The notes under the pieces: generated by a model
Databases searched by the model: none
What the model was told of the DNA's origin: nothing
What the model saw: the letters and a program-made list of their open reading frames with translations, nothing else
Part shown: piece after piece, positions 8,776 through 18,240 of the stretch
How the letters are laid out: every line of letters starts with the position of its first letter
Numbering within the stretch: the first letter of the stretch is position 1
Translations under genes and position numbers: made by a program
Assembly (NCBI GenBank): GCA_027032075.1
Contig: JALVOC010000111.1
Coordinates: 40,699 to 104,698 of the forward strand
Source: Chromatiales bacterium
GTDB lineage: Bacteria > Pseudomonadota > Gammaproteobacteria > UBA6429 > Thiohalophilaceae
DNA length: 64,000 nt
Direction of reading: 5' to 3'

Positions 8776-9696
8776 ATGATAACGGTTCTGCATGTGATGA
8801 TTGCGCTGTTCATCGATTTTTTATTCGGCGAGCCGCGCCGCTGGCATCCCCTGGCTGGCTTTGGCCGCCTGGCGGCGAGGCTGGAAGTGTGGTTATACGG
8901 TCCCGGGGGATTGAGTCGGGCGGCAAGGCGGTTTCGCGGTCTGCTGGCGTGGGGGGTGGCGGTGCTGCCCTTTGTCGCGCTCACGCTTTACCTCGGCACT
9001 ATCCCTTATCTTGACCATCTGGCAGCGGTACTGTTGCTGTATCTGGCAATCGGGAGAAAAAGCCTGGCACAACATGCGCGGGCTGTGGCCCGGGTTTTGC
9101 GGCAGGGGGATATCGCAGAGGCGCGGCGGCGGGTGGCCATGATGATCAGCCGTGAAACCGGCAAGATGGATGAGACAGCCGTAAGCCGGGCGGCCATCGA
9201 GTCGGTGCTGGAAAACGGTTCCGATGCCATTTTTGCGGCTCTCTTCTGGTTTCTGCTGTTGGGGGCGCCGGGGGTGGTGTTGTATCGTTTGAGCAACACG
9301 CTCGATGCCATGTGGGGATACCGCACCCCGCGTTATCGGGACTTTGGCTGGGCCGCGGCGCGCCTGGACGATGCACTCAACTGGATCCCTGCGCGTCTGA
9401 CCGCGTTGGCCTATGCCCTGGTGGGCAATACACGCCTGGCCTGGCGATGCTGGCGAACGCAGGCAAACCAGTGGGAGGGTGAAAATCCCGGTGCCGTCAT
9501 CGCCACGGGTGCGGGAGCATTGCAGTTATCACTGGGCGGGCCGGCCGTCTATCATGGCATGCGCAAATCACGTCCCTGGCTGGGTGCCGGAGCCCCCCCT
9601 TCTGCCGCCCACATCGAACAAAGCGTAAGGTTCGTCCAGCGGGCTTTATGGTTATGGCTGGGGGTGATAATGATTGGAGGATGGATGATTGCTTGA
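8776..9696 (+). CDS. cbiB: Adenosylcobinamide-phosphate synthase CbiB
   Basis: A 306-residue inner-membrane enzyme that attaches aminopropanol phosphate to adenosylcobyric acid. The family start is clear: FIDFLFGEPRRWHPLAGFGR. Also seen are ISRETGKMDETAVSRAAIESVLEN near residue 125, DALNWIPARLTALAYAL, and a C-terminal membrane helix. The conserved N-terminus supports ATG at 8776; a longer frame to 8716 would overlap divergent cobQ. Many texts name this gene cobD; cbiB is used here to separate it from the decarboxylase that follows, which overlaps its end by 8 bases. Confidence 0.94.
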   Translation: MITVLHVMIALFIDFLFGEPRRWHPLAGFGRLAARLEVWLYGPGGLSRAARRFRGLLAWGVAVLPFVALTLYLGTIPYLDHLAAVLLLYLAIGRKSLAQHARAVARVLRQGDIAEARRRVAMMISRETGKMDETAVSRAAIESVLENGSDAIFAALFWFLLLGAPGVVLYRLSNTLDAMWGYRTPRYRDFGWAAARLDDALNWIPARLTALAYALVGNTRLAWRCWRTQANQWEGENPGAVIATGAGALQLSLGGPAVYHGMRKSRPWLGAGAPPSAAHIEQSVRFVQRALWLWLGVIMIGGWMIA

Positions 9697-10726
9697 GCAT
9701 GGCGGTGATCTCGCTTCGGCCTCACGGCGGTGGGGGATTGCCATCGATGACTGGCTGGATCTCTCCACCGGCATCAATCCGAATGGCTGGCCGGTACCGG
9801 CGATCAGCAGGGAACTGTGGCAGCGGTTGCCGCAGGGCGACGGCATGCTGGAAGAAGTGGCCAGAGAGTATTATGGCTGCCGGCAGTTGTTGCCGGTTGC
9901 CGGTTCGCAATGCGCCATCCAGTGGTTGCCTTATCTGCGGCCGCGTGGAAAAGTCGGAGTACTCGCACCAACCTATGCTGAGCATGCCGCTGCCTGGCGC
10001 CGTGCCGGCCACGAAGTGATCGAAGTACCGGTTTCAGACATCGAGCCGCTGCTTGAGACGCTGGATGTCGTGGTAGTGGTCAACCCGAACAATCCCACCG
10101 GGGAGGATATTGCGGCGGCAAAATTACTTGCCTGGCGGGAACGCCTTGCCGCGCACCATGGCTGGCTCGTTGTGGATGAGGCGTTCAGGGACGCCACGCC
10201 ACATTTGAGCCTGGCAAAACAGAGTCATGAGGCAGGCCTGATCGTCTTACGTTCACTCGGCAAGTTCTTTGGTTTGGCCGGTGCACGTGTGGGGTTTGTT
10301 CTGGCGGCGGAAGAACTGCTGGCGCAGCTTTCGGCGCAAACCGGTCCCTGGCCACTGGCAGGGCCTGCCAGGTTCGTGGCCCAGACCGCTTTGCGGGATC
10401 TGCCGTGGCAGCGGCGCACGCGGCAGGAACTGGTGGCAAAGGCACAGCGGTTACGGATCCTGCTGAGTGGAAAGGGTTTGCAGGTGAACGGAGGTACCGC
10501 CTGTTTCCAGTGGTTGCGGAATGATGATGCGCTGGATATTTTTGAATCTCTGGCGGCGCTGGGTGTCTTGCTGCGTTATTTTCCTGCCGAACAGACCGGG
10601 CAGGCGGGTTTGCGCTTTGGTTTGCCCGGGAGTGAAGCCGACTGGCAGCGCCTGGAAGTGGCACTGGATATTGTCGCGGGCAGTGCAGTGACGGCACATG
10701 ATATTTCTTCAATGACACCTGGGTAG
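9689..10726 (+). CDS. cobD: Threonine-phosphate decarboxylase CobD (class I PLP enzyme)
   Basis: A 345-residue PLP-dependent enzyme of the aminotransferase fold. It decarboxylates L-threonine phosphate to aminopropanol phosphate, the substrate of CbiB. It begins LEHGGDLASASRRWGIAIDDWLDLSTGINPNG, the usual start of this family. The PLP-lysine lies in VLRSLGKFFGLAGARVG near residue 193, and NPNNPTGE is present. The start is TTG at 9689 with GGAGG eight bases upstream, overlapping the end of cbiB, which indicates coupled translation of two consecutive pathway enzymes. Confidence 0.92.
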   Translation: MLEHGGDLASASRRWGIAIDDWLDLSTGINPNGWPVPAISRELWQRLPQGDGMLEEVAREYYGCRQLLPVAGSQCAIQWLPYLRPRGKVGVLAPTYAEHAAAWRRAGHEVIEVPVSDIEPLLETLDVVVVVNPNNPTGEDIAAAKLLAWRERLAAHHGWLVVDEAFRDATPHLSLAKQSHEAGLIVLRSLGKFFGLAGARVGFVLAAEELLAQLSAQTGPWPLAGPARFVAQTALRDLPWQRRTRQELVAKAQRLRILLSGKGLQVNGGTACFQWLRNDDALDIFESLAALGVLLRYFPAEQTGQAGLRFGLPGSEADWQRLEVALDIVAGSAVTAHDISSMTPG

Positions 10727-10830
10727 ATTTTATCGGGGCTGCTTTATTTACCTTCAGTCTGAAAGTTTCGTTGCTGTCGTTCCCCTTACCATTGAATCCC
10801 AATTAATTGAGAGTTTGCCGGAAACACGTC

Positions 10831-11715
10831 ATGCGTTTGGTCTTAGGTTGTTTGTTATCCCTCTTCGCCTCCCTTGCCGCATCCCAGGTTTCGGTTACCG
10901 ATGATGCGGGTAACGTCGTGCGCCTGGCGGCACCGGCGAAACGCATTATCAGTCTGGCACCCCATGCTACCGAAATTCTTTACGCCATCGGGGCGGGTGA
11001 GCGGATCGTCGGGGTGGTGGCGCACAGTGATTATCCGCCCGAGGCCAGGCGCCTGCCACAGGTCGGGGGCTACAATTCGGTGGATCTGGAAGCGATTCTG
11101 GCATTGCAGCCGGATCTCGTGGTTGCCTGGCAAAGTGGTAACAATGCGTTGCAGTTGAACAAATTGCGGAAGTTGGGTTTATCCGTTTTTGTGAATGAGC
11201 CGCGCCACCTTGAGGATATTCCGAAAATCGCCGTACGCTTGGCGGAACTCGCCGGGGTTCGCCAACAAGGGGTGGCGTTTGCCGGGCAGTTCAACCGCAG
11301 GCTTCAGGATCTTAGGCAACGGTACGCAGGCCGCAAACCGGTCAGGCTGTTCTATGAGATATGGCGCCAGCCCTTGATCACCATCAATGGCAAGCATTTG
11401 ATGTCTGATGTGATGCGCCTCTGCGGAGCACGGAACGTTTTTGCCGACGTGCCGTCACTTGCTCCCAGTGTCAATGTGGAGGCGGTGTTGGCGGCGGCGC
11501 CGGAGATTATCGTGATCGGCGGCATGGCCGAAGAGCGGCAGGAATGGCTCGACGCCTGGCGGCGCTGGCGCGAGATACCGGCAGTGGAAGGTGAACAGCT
11601 TTACTTTATCAACCCGGACATCATGCAACGCCACGGTCCGCGAATTCTGGAGGGTGCAGCCAGGCTGTGTCAGTTGGTGGAACAGGCGCGGCAGGCCCTT
11701 GGCGGGAAGCAATAA
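10831..11715 (+). CDS. btuF: Cobalamin ABC transporter substrate-binding protein BtuF
   Basis: A 294-residue periplasmic binding protein of the BtuF/FecB type. A signal peptide (RLVLGCLLSLFASLAASQ) precedes the mature part. Family motifs are RIISLAPHATEILYAIGAGERIVGV and VGGYNSVDLEAILALQPDLVVAW. The chosen start is ATG at 10831 because it gives a clean signal peptide; a TTG eight codons upstream is possible. The matching permease and ATPase genes are not adjacent but about 11 kb away (22.6-24.4 kb). Its place right after cobD points to corrinoid rather than iron-siderophore binding. Confidence 0.85.
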   Translation: MRLVLGCLLSLFASLAASQVSVTDDAGNVVRLAAPAKRIISLAPHATEILYAIGAGERIVGVVAHSDYPPEARRLPQVGGYNSVDLEAILALQPDLVVAWQSGNNALQLNKLRKLGLSVFVNEPRHLEDIPKIAVRLAELAGVRQQGVAFAGQFNRRLQDLRQRYAGRKPVRLFYEIWRQPLITINGKHLMSDVMRLCGARNVFADVPSLAPSVNVEAVLAAAPEIIVIGGMAEERQEWLDAWRRWREIPAVEGEQLYFINPDIMQRHGPRILEGAARLCQLVEQARQALGGKQ

Positions 11716-11747
11716 GATTTTGCACCGGCATGCGGAATCCGCCAGGG

Positions 11748-12518
11748 TCAGTTTTGTTGTTGTGCCTGGATCGCACGTAACCTGGGAACAGCCAGGCCGG
11801 CCTCGTCTGCCTGTTCGAGCGCACGTGCCAGCCTGGCAGGTGCGGAACGCCCCATGTTTTTGTGTTGCAAATCACCCTCGATCGCTTCCACCATGCCTTC
11901 GATCAGTTTTTCCCGATCGAACTGGTGTCCGGTTAACCATTGCTGGATATCGATCACCTCATTGGCCACCTCACGTGCAAGCGCTTCGTTTTTAAACCAC
12001 AAATCATCCACCGTACCGCCAATAACCAGCCCGCAGATGTTGGTGGTGAGGATATAAACGTTCTTGCGTACCAGTTCGAATTCCAGCGCCTGTTCATTCT
12101 TCAGCTCCCAGGTGGGGATATCGAGCGTCGCCAGCGCGTTTTCCAGCAAGGGCGCTTGCGGTCCATACACAGGAGAGGGAACCAGCACTTTGTAATCCTG
12201 GCCTTTTTTCTTTTCAAACCAGACCGAGATCACAGTGGGGTTGGAAATAGCATGTTTCTGCCAGTCGCGCGGCAGAAGTTCGTTTTGCAACAATCCCAGG
12301 TGCCGAAGCCAGGAGGAGGGGATCTTTTCCAGCGTGGGGTGGAGGTCGTTTTCCCCCACGGCAACCAGCACCAGCCGGGGATCAGGGACCGCCCGGGCGA
12401 TTTTGTGCATGTCGGTATGGCGTGTGACCGGGAAGACGGGGTGTCCGAGCCTCAGGAGACCGCGGGTGAAGACCCCACCCATTTCACCGATGCCCACTAC
12501 GATAAGGGGATCCTGCAT
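11748..12518 (-). CDS. Rossmann-fold protein of unknown function (ketopantoate-reductase-like N-terminus)
   Basis: I do not recognise a specific function. The 256-residue protein opens with a dinucleotide-binding pattern (LIVVGIGEMGGVFTRGLLRLGH), as in ketopantoate reductases and other NAD(P) dehydrogenases. LVLVAVGENDLHPTLEKIP and a mostly helical C-terminal half (EVANEVIDIQQWLTGHQFDREK) follow. There is no signal peptide or membrane helix. It ends 32 bases from the end of btuF (convergent). A perfect FNR-type palindrome lies 56 bases upstream of its start, so oxygen control is possible. A dehydrogenase or cofactor-binding role is only inference. Confidence 0.7.
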   Translation of the reverse strand: MQDPLIVVGIGEMGGVFTRGLLRLGHPVFPVTRHTDMHKIARAVPDPRLVLVAVGENDLHPTLEKIPSSWLRHLGLLQNELLPRDWQKHAISNPTVISVWFEKKKGQDYKVLVPSPVYGPQAPLLENALATLDIPTWELKNEQALEFELVRKNVYILTTNICGLVIGGTVDDLWFKNEALAREVANEVIDIQQWLTGHQFDREKLIEGMVEAIEGDLQHKNMGRSAPARLARALEQADEAGLAVPRLRAIQAQQQN

Positions 12519-12974
12519 TTTTTTGTTTTCCTTGGGTTACATCCGGTTGAGACCGGCATTGTCACCGTTTTGATTGATCTGAATCAAATGACGTCAATCA
12601 GCATTTTTATTGCATTCATGACATTTATGCCCCAAAGTGGGGAAAATTTGCACAGCACCACGCATATAAATATATGGAATAATTCTAATATATTAATCCC
12701 GTCTGATTAAGTCAGGTGTTTTTGTCCAATAAATATTAATAAATTCAAACCGTTACAGTTTTATTGTGACAAACAGATTTCACGACCCGATGGCATCATG
12801 GATCAAGATGTTTTGAAATCCACCTGATTAATTTACTGGGTCATGAATCGTGACTTTCAAGATAATATCAGGTGATTCCATGACCGGATAAAAAGACACG
12901 ATAATCCCGGCCGGTTAAATCACGTAGGATTACGGGAATTTTTCAACATCGCATATAAAAACGAGGGGGAAGAA
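12519..12974. promoter_or_regulatory. Divergent control region between the Rossmann-fold gene and hppA
   Basis: A 456-base AT-rich non-coding stretch between divergent genes. It holds a perfect FNR-type site (12574-12587, listed separately). Further right are two nested inverted repeats: CACCTGAT at 12821-12828 with ATCAGGTG at 12867-12874, and GGTCATGAATC starting at 12839 with GATTCCATGACC ending at 12885. A TAATAT at 12863-12868 could be a -10 element for hppA, but no good -35 box is seen. No ORF of note. The hppA leader is therefore long and may be structured. Confidence 0.55.
12574..12587. promoter_or_regulatory. FNR/ANR-type binding site
   Basis: The sequence TTGATCTGAATCAA matches the FNR/ANR consensus TTGATnnnnATCAA at all ten specified positions. 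It lies 56 bases upstream of the Rossmann-fold gene (minus strand) and about 390 bases upstream of hppA (plus strand). Distance favours control of the minus-strand gene. Binding is not shown by sequence alone. Confidence 0.6.
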
Positions 12975-14981
12975 ATGTCTGAAGGATTGTTGTTTGCCCT
13001 ATTGGCCGCTGTGGCGGCAATTCTTTATGGGATTGTTTCCATATTCCGGGTGCTGGCGCTATCGCCAGGTAACGATGAAATGCAACGCATTTCCAAGGCG
13101 ATCCAGGAAGGGGCTTCGGCCTATCTTAACCGTCAATACACGACGATCGGGATCGTGGGTGCCATCCTTGCTGCCATCATGTTTCTGGTGCTTGGCGCAA
13201 CGACCGCTGTCGGTTTCATCATCGGCGCGGTATTTTCCGGTTTAACGGGTTTCATCGGCATGAACGTATCGGTTCGCTCCAACGCCCGCACCGCTGAAGC
13301 GGCAAGGAATGGCGTGAACGCCGGTCTGTCAGTTGCATTCCGTGGTGGTGCCATTACCGGCATGCTGGTAGTGGGTCTGGCGCTGCTGGGTGTGTCCGGT
13401 TATTACGCTATCCTCCTGTTCATGGGTGTGGAGGAGCCGCTGCACGCCCTGGTTGGGCTGGCCTTCGGCGGATCCCTCATCTCCATCTTCGCCCGTCTCG
13501 GTGGTGGCATCTTCACCAAGGGTGCAGACGTCGGGGCCGACATCGTGGGCAAGGTCGAAGCGGGTATTCCTGAAGACGATCCCCGCAACCCGGCGGTAAT
13601 TGCCGACAACGTCGGTGACAACGTCGGTGACTGTGCCGGGATGGCGGCTGACCTGTTTGAAACCTATGCGGTCACGATTGTGGCAACCATGCTGCTAGGT
13701 GGCCTGGTGTTCACCAATGGTAGTGATACCGCTGTTGTCTATCCCTTGATCCTCGGCGGTGCCTCCATCATTGCTTCCATCATCGGCACCTTTTTCGTCA
13801 AGATCAAGGAGGGTGGCAAGATCATGGGCGCCCTCTACCGCGCGGCGATCGTATCTGCTGTTTTGGCCGCGGTGGCGTTTTATTTCATCACCGACAACAT
13901 GATGGGTGATAACGGCCTCTATACTACAGGTCAGTTGTACGGTTCCGCCCTGATTGGTCTGGCGCTCACTGTCGCGATGGTCGCCATCACCGAGTACTAC
14001 ACTGCAACCGAGTTCTCGCCGGTGCGTAAAATTGCCCAAGCCTCCACCACCGGTGACGGTACCAATGTCATTGCCGGTCTTGGTGTCTCGATGAAATCAA
14101 CCGCCTTGCCGGTGCTGGCAGTGTGTGCTTCCATCTGGGGTGCTTACGAGTTTGCCGAACTGTACGGGATTGCGATTGCCGCAACTTCCATGTTGTCGAT
14201 GACCGGTATCATCGTGGCGCTCGATGCCTATGGTCCGATTACCGATAACGCCGGTGGTATTGCCGAAATGGCGGAACTTCCCGCTGACGTGCGTGATACC
14301 ACCGATGCGCTGGATGCGGTGGGCAACACCACCAAGGCAGTGACCAAGGGTTATGCGATCGGTTCTGCGGGTCTGGCGACACTGGTGTTGTTTTCCGACT
14401 ATACCAAGGCATTGGGTGGCGAGTTAAGTTTCGATCTTTCCAACCATATGATCATTATCGGCCTGTTCATCGGTGGTTTGATCCCCTACCTCTTCGGTGC
14501 AATGGCGATGGAAGCAGTGGGTCGTGCAGCCGGTGGTATCGTGAATGAAGTACGCCGCCAGTTTAAGGAAATGCCCGGTATCATGGATCGCAGCCAGAAG
14601 CCGGACTACTCCCGTGCGGTGGACATGCTGACACGTGCCGCTATCAAGGAAATGGTCGTACCTTCGCTGTTGCCGGTAGCGGTTCCCGTGGTGGTTGGCC
14701 TGACTCTTGGTAAGGAAGCGCTGGGTGGTGTCTTGATTGGTACCATCGTTACCGGCCTGTTTGTCGCCATTTCCATGACCACCGGTGGTGGTGCCTGGGA
14801 CAACGCCAAGAAATATATCGAGGACGGTCACTACGGTGGCAAGGGTTCAGATGCCCACAAAGCAGCCGTCACCGGCGATACCGTAGGCGACCCCTACAAA
14901 GACACCGCCGGCCCGGCAATCAATCCGCTGATCAAGATCATCAACATCGTTGCACTGATGATTGTGCCGCTGATTGGCTGA
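12975..14981 (+). CDS. hppA: K+-independent membrane-bound H+-translocating pyrophosphatase
   Basis: A 668-residue multi-helix membrane protein that couples pyrophosphate hydrolysis to proton pumping. Pyrophosphate-binding motifs are present: [22 protein letters not shown] near residue 180, [19 protein letters not shown] near residue 210, and late acidic motifs [14 protein letters not shown] and [20 protein letters not shown]. The segment GNTTKA near residue 455 has Lys where K+-dependent enzymes have Ala, placing it in the K+-independent H+-pumping group. The start follows GAGGGGGAAGAA. A strong terminator follows the stop. It conserves energy from biosynthetic pyrophosphate, as is common in autotrophs and energy-limited bacteria. 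Confidence 0.95.
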   Translation: MSEGLLFALLAAVAAILYGIVSIFRVLALSPGNDEMQRISKAIQEGASAYLNRQYTTIGIVGAILAAIMFLVLGATTAVGFIIGAVFSGLTGFIGMNVSVRSNARTAEAARNGVNAGLSVAFRGGAITGMLVVGLALLGVSGYYAILLFMGVEEPLHALVGLAFGGSLISIFARLGGGIFTKGADVGADIVGKVEAGIPEDDPRNPAVIADNVGDNVGDCAGMAADLFETYAVTIVATMLLGGLVFTNGSDTAVVYPLILGGASIIASIIGTFFVKIKEGGKIMGALYRAAIVSAVLAAVAFYFITDNMMGDNGLYTTGQLYGSALIGLALTVAMVAITEYYTATEFSPVRKIAQASTTGDGTNVIAGLGVSMKSTALPVLAVCASIWGAYEFAELYGIAIAATSMLSMTGIIVALDAYGPITDNAGGIAEMAELPADVRDTTDALDAVGNTTKAVTKGYAIGSAGLATLVLFSDYTKALGGELSFDLSNHMIIIGLFIGGLIPYLFGAMAMEAVGRAAGGIVNEVRRQFKEMPGIMDRSQKPDYSRAVDMLTRAAIKEMVVPSLLPVAVPVVVGLTLGKEALGGVLIGTIVTGLFVAISMTTGGGAWDNAKKYIEDGHYGGKGSDAHKAAVTGDTVGDPYKDTAGPAINPLIKIINIVALMIVPLIG

Positions 14982-15000
14982 TCCTGATTCAGGGATGGAC

Positions 15001-15033
15001 AAAAAGGCCGGACTGAAAAGTCCGGCCTTTTTT
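15001..15033. terminator. Bidirectional intrinsic terminator between hppA and pduO
   Basis: A hairpin with arms AAGGCCGGACT and AGTCCGGCCTT around a GAAA loop, with A-tract on the left and T-tract on the right, so it can stop transcription from both sides. Its right edge overlaps the stop codon of pduO on the minus strand. Confidence 0.9.
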
Positions 15034-15589
15034 ATGCTTCGCGGTTTTTCCCCGGTTGCCACAAGACCTCGCTGCCGTTTTCGAAGCGCGCCAGCACGCG
15101 GCTGATGACGAAGAGCAGATCGGAGAGGCGGTTGAGATAGGCGATTGCAAACGGGTTGATGTTTTCCTCTCTCGCCAGGCTGATGGCGCGGCGTTCTGCA
15201 CGGCGGCAGACGGTGCGGGCCAGATGGCAGGTTGAGGTGGCATGCCCGCCGGCGGGGAGAATGAACTCCTTCAGGCGGGGCAGGTCGCTGTTGAGATCGT
15301 CGAGGATGTTTTCCAGGCGGGTGATGGCGCTTTCCTGCATTGCCTGACGGCCGGGGGTGCTGAATTCCCCACCCAGATCAAACAAGTCGTGCTGAATATC
15401 CTCCAGGCATTGACGAACCGCCTGTGGCAGCGGGTGGGCCAGCACCATGCCGACCACGCTGTTGAGTTCATCGATAGTGCCGTAGGCTTCCACCCGCATG
15501 CTGTCTTTTTCCACGCGGCTGCCATCACCCAGTCCGGTGGTGCCTTTGTCACCGGTACGGGTATAAATTTTCGATAAGCGGTGTCCCAT
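15032..15589 (-). CDS. pduO: Cob(I)yrinic acid a,c-diamide adenosyltransferase, PduO type
   Basis: A 185-residue ATP:corrinoid adenosyltransferase that transfers the 5'-deoxyadenosyl group to the cobalt. The ATP-binding motif YTRTGDKGTTGLGDGSRV is at residues 9-26. Later motifs are VEAYGTIDELNSVVG, CHLARTVCRRAERRA and YLNRLSDLLFVISR, all diagnostic of the PduO family. It is the last gene of the riboswitch-led btuB-tonB-pduO operon, 2 bases after tonB, so uptake and adenosylation are co-expressed. Its stop lies within the shared terminator. Confidence 0.95.
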   Translation of the reverse strand: MGHRLSKIYTRTGDKGTTGLGDGSRVEKDSMRVEAYGTIDELNSVVGMVLAHPLPQAVRQCLEDIQHDLFDLGGEFSTPGRQAMQESAITRLENILDDLNSDLPRLKEFILPAGGHATSTCHLARTVCRRAERRAISLAREENINPFAIAYLNRLSDLLFVISRVLARFENGSEVLWQPGKNREA

Positions 15590-15591
15590 CG

Positions 15592-16284
15592 TCAGTTCTC
15601 TGTTAACCGGTATATTACCGGTATTTCAAAATTCATATCGTTATCCTTGAACCAGTCATGGATCCAGTCAACCCGGTGTAAACGTTGTATCGCGTCTTCT
15701 GCCGCAAGATCCAGTATGGCATAGCCGGAACTTTTCACGATATTGATGTTGTGGATGGTCCCCTGGTAGCTGATATCGAAACCCAGCACCACCGTGCCCT
15801 GGATATTTCTCCGCCGTGCCATCGGTGGATAATAGAAGTGTTGCGCCAGGTCCCTGCGCAGCCGGCTGATAATGCGGGCGCGGTTGAGGGCGGGTTGGTT
15901 TGCGTGTTTAGCGGGTGTCGCCGCTGCTGTGGCTGCGGCAACCCGGGAGAGTTGCTGCGCCGTATTGTTTTCCGTTACAGCGGGGGTGGCCGCTGCCGTT
16001 TTTGCAGGCGCCGCCGTTGTTTTTGTCTGGCGGTGGACAACTTTTTTCTTTGCCGTTTTCGCGGGCAAAGCGGGCGGCTGCTGCTGCGGTTGAGCAGCAG
16101 CCACCTGCAGTGCTTCGAGTGAGACGGAAAAACTGGGTGGTTGCAGGGCAAATTCGAGCGGGATATGGGTCTGTTTCCAGCTTCCGAACACCAGCATGTG
16201 GAGCAGCAGGGAGAGACCCAGCAGCACCCACAGACGGTAATGGTGTCGTCTTTGCGGCGGTTGCAATCCTGGTTTCACCGTCAT
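15592..16284 (-). CDS. tonB: Energy transducer TonB
   Basis: A 230-residue TonB protein. An N-terminal membrane anchor (LWVLLGLSLLLHMLVFGSW, about residues 17-36) is followed by an Ala/Pro/Lys-rich periplasmic spacer (about 70-130). The TonB C-terminal domain follows, with RRRNIQGTVVLGFDISYQGTIHNINIVKSSGY. It transmits proton-motive-force energy to outer-membrane receptors. Placement directly behind btuB makes BtuB the likely partner. No exbB or exbD genes are near, so it must borrow a shared ExbBD complex. Confidence 0.9.
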   Translation of the reverse strand: MTVKPGLQPPQRRHHYRLWVLLGLSLLLHMLVFGSWKQTHIPLEFALQPPSFSVSLEALQVAAAQPQQQPPALPAKTAKKKVVHRQTKTTAAPAKTAAATPAVTENNTAQQLSRVAAATAAATPAKHANQPALNRARIISRLRRDLAQHFYYPPMARRRNIQGTVVLGFDISYQGTIHNINIVKSSGYAILDLAAEDAIQRLHRVDWIHDWFKDNDMNFEIPVIYRLTEN

Positions 16285-16302
16285 TTCATCCCGGCCGGGG
16301 CA

Positions 16303-18117
16303 TTATTTCCCCAGGGTGTAACTGATGCCGGCATAATAGGAACGCCCGGCTGTGTTATAGCTGTAGATGAGTTCGTAATCTTCATCCAGCAGGTTTTCCA
16401 CTCGCCCTTCCAGCCACAGATGTTTGCTTATCTCTTTACGGCCTGAAAGGTTGACGAGATTGTAAGCGTCCAGGCGCTTGTCCTTGGCGGAACCATCGAG
16501 CCGCTCGGATGCATACAGCCATTCTATCCCCAGGTTACCGTCACTGGAGAATTTGCGCTGTAGCTGCAGCGAAAGTTTCTGGCGCGGGCGGCGCACCAAA
16601 TCTGACTTGTCGGAGTCGTCGATGGCCTTTTGCAGGGTAAAGCGGGTGAGCAATGACCAGAGACCCCGTTGATAGTCATGCTCCACTTCCAGCCCGTCGA
16701 TACGTGCTTTGGCAATATTGATGGCCTGGCGGTTCGTTCCCTGGTAGCTGATGAGACCATCGATGGTGGTGCGGTAGGCTGTCAGCCGAAGTTGTTGTGC
16801 CTTGCTGATAGTGTAACGGCTGCCGATTTCACTGGTGCGGGAGTTTTCCTGTTTCAGCTGCGGGTTTCCGGAGTAATAGCCGCCGAAGCCGGGATGGTAG
16901 AGTTCGTTCAGTGTCGGCGCGCGGAAAGCGGTGCCGTAGGAGGCGGTGAAGCGCAGAGCAGGGGTGGCATTGTATCCCCAGGCGATTTGGCCGGTTTTGT
17001 GGGTACCGTAGGTTTCATGATCATCCACCCGCCCGCTCAGATTCACGTCGTGCGAACCCAGGCGGCTTTGCAGGATGAGGAACAGCGCATTGTTGCGTAC
17101 CGACTTGTCGAAGACAGTGGTATTGCTGCTCAGGTTCTGATTGATGGCCTTGTCGGTGTAGGTACTGAGACCCGCCGTCAGCAGATGATTCTGACTGAGG
17201 GTGATATCGTGTTGCCAGTCGGCCATGACGCGATCCGTCTTGATGCGTGAAGGATAGGCGGAGGTGGTTTTAATGTCGTCCCTCGCCTGACCGACACTCA
17301 GGGTTTGGTTCCAGTTTGTCATGGTCTGGTTGCTGAGGCGCACATTCAGGGTGTGATTGCGGTTGTCCTGAATGCCTTGATCGTATTCATTCTCGCTGCC
17401 ACTGTACCAGCCGTTTATGCTCAGTTCGGTTTTATCGCCGAAGGGTACGGCGATATTGCCGCTGAGGCTGCGGTTGCGGTAGCCGTCGTCATCCGCGTCA
17501 TAGGAATAGTTTTTATCATTGGTGGCAGAAAAACCGTCCGAGTCGCGCGCGCTGAGGTTGAGGCTGTATTTGAATTTGCTGCCACCGCCGATACCGGCTT
17601 CGAACAGGCGGGTGTTGTAACTGCCGCCTTCCGCCCGTAGCTGCAGCTGTTTGTTTTTACGGGTGAAAATCTGGATCACCCCGCCGATGGCATCAGAGCC
17701 GTATTGGGCGGCGCGGGGTCCGCGAACGATTTCAATCCGTTCGATGTCGCTGACCGACAGATGTTGCCAGGCAAAGCTGCCGGTGGTTGCGGAACTGGCG
17801 CGCACGCCATCGATGAGCACCAGCGTATGTGAGGAGTTGGTTCCCCGCATGAAGACGCTGGTGCCGGTACCGGGGCCGCCGTAGCGGGTGACATCGATAC
17901 CCGTCTGCAGGCGTAACAGATCGATTACATCCTGAGCCTGTGACTGTTCAATCTCTTTGCGTGTGATCACGGTGACGGCAGCCAGGGTTTCATCCGCACT
18001 TTGCGCCATACGATTGGCGGTGACGATGACAACATCCTGCTCTGCAGCATGGAGTGAAGGGGATACGGTCAGGGTGAAAACAGCGCCTGTTACCAGGGCA
18101 ATGGTTTGGTAATTCAT
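16303..18117 (-). CDS. btuB: TonB-dependent vitamin B12 outer-membrane receptor BtuB
   Basis: A 604-residue receptor. The start at 18117 gives a signal peptide (NYQTIALVTGAVFTLTVSPSLHA) and follows AGAGGAA; a longer frame runs into the leader. The TonB box is visible as DVVIVTANRMAQ. The plug domain follows with LLRLQTGIDVTRYGGPGTGTS and VLIDGVRASSATTG and IERIEIVRGPRAAQYGSDAIGG. The rest is a beta barrel ending in the aromatic YYAGISYTLGK. The cobalamin riboswitch upstream supports B12 as substrate. tonB and pduO follow in the same operon. Confidence 0.93.
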   Translation of the reverse strand: MNYQTIALVTGAVFTLTVSPSLHAAEQDVVIVTANRMAQSADETLAAVTVITRKEIEQSQAQDVIDLLRLQTGIDVTRYGGPGTGTSVFMRGTNSSHTLVLIDGVRASSATTGSFAWQHLSVSDIERIEIVRGPRAAQYGSDAIGGVIQIFTRKNKQLQLRAEGGSYNTRLFEAGIGGGSKFKYSLNLSARDSDGFSATNDKNYSYDADDDGYRNRSLSGNIAVPFGDKTELSINGWYSGSENEYDQGIQDNRNHTLNVRLSNQTMTNWNQTLSVGQARDDIKTTSAYPSRIKTDRVMADWQHDITLSQNHLLTAGLSTYTDKAINQNLSSNTTVFDKSVRNNALFLILQSRLGSHDVNLSGRVDDHETYGTHKTGQIAWGYNATPALRFTASYGTAFRAPTLNELYHPGFGGYYSGNPQLKQENSRTSEIGSRYTISKAQQLRLTAYRTTIDGLISYQGTNRQAINIAKARIDGLEVEHDYQRGLWSLLTRFTLQKAIDDSDKSDLVRRPRQKLSLQLQRKFSSDGNLGIEWLYASERLDGSAKDKRLDAYNLVNLSGRKEISKHLWLEGRVENLLDEDYELIYSYNTAGRSYYAGISYTLGK

Positions 18118-18136
18118 CAATGTTATTCCTCTTTCT

Positions 18137-18171
18137 GCGCACACCCGCGCGAGTGATAAAACAATGTGCGC
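18137..18171 (-). promoter_or_regulatory. Hairpin next to the btuB ribosome-binding site
   Basis: On the minus strand GCGCACA and TGTGCGC can pair around a 21-base loop, ending just before the AGAGGA ribosome site of btuB. It is a plausible part of the riboswitch expression platform, acting on translation. The pairing is visible; the role is inference. Confidence 0.4.
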
Positions 18172-18240
18172 GAAGAGGAGAAACCATGACACAACAGGCC
18201 GGCCTGCCGTGGCATTGCCGCCCTCCGCGACACACCCGGG

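Noticed and set aside
7775..8779. 334-codon forward frame opposite cobQ
   Set aside because: cobQ on the minus strand has clear catalytic motifs; this frame has none.
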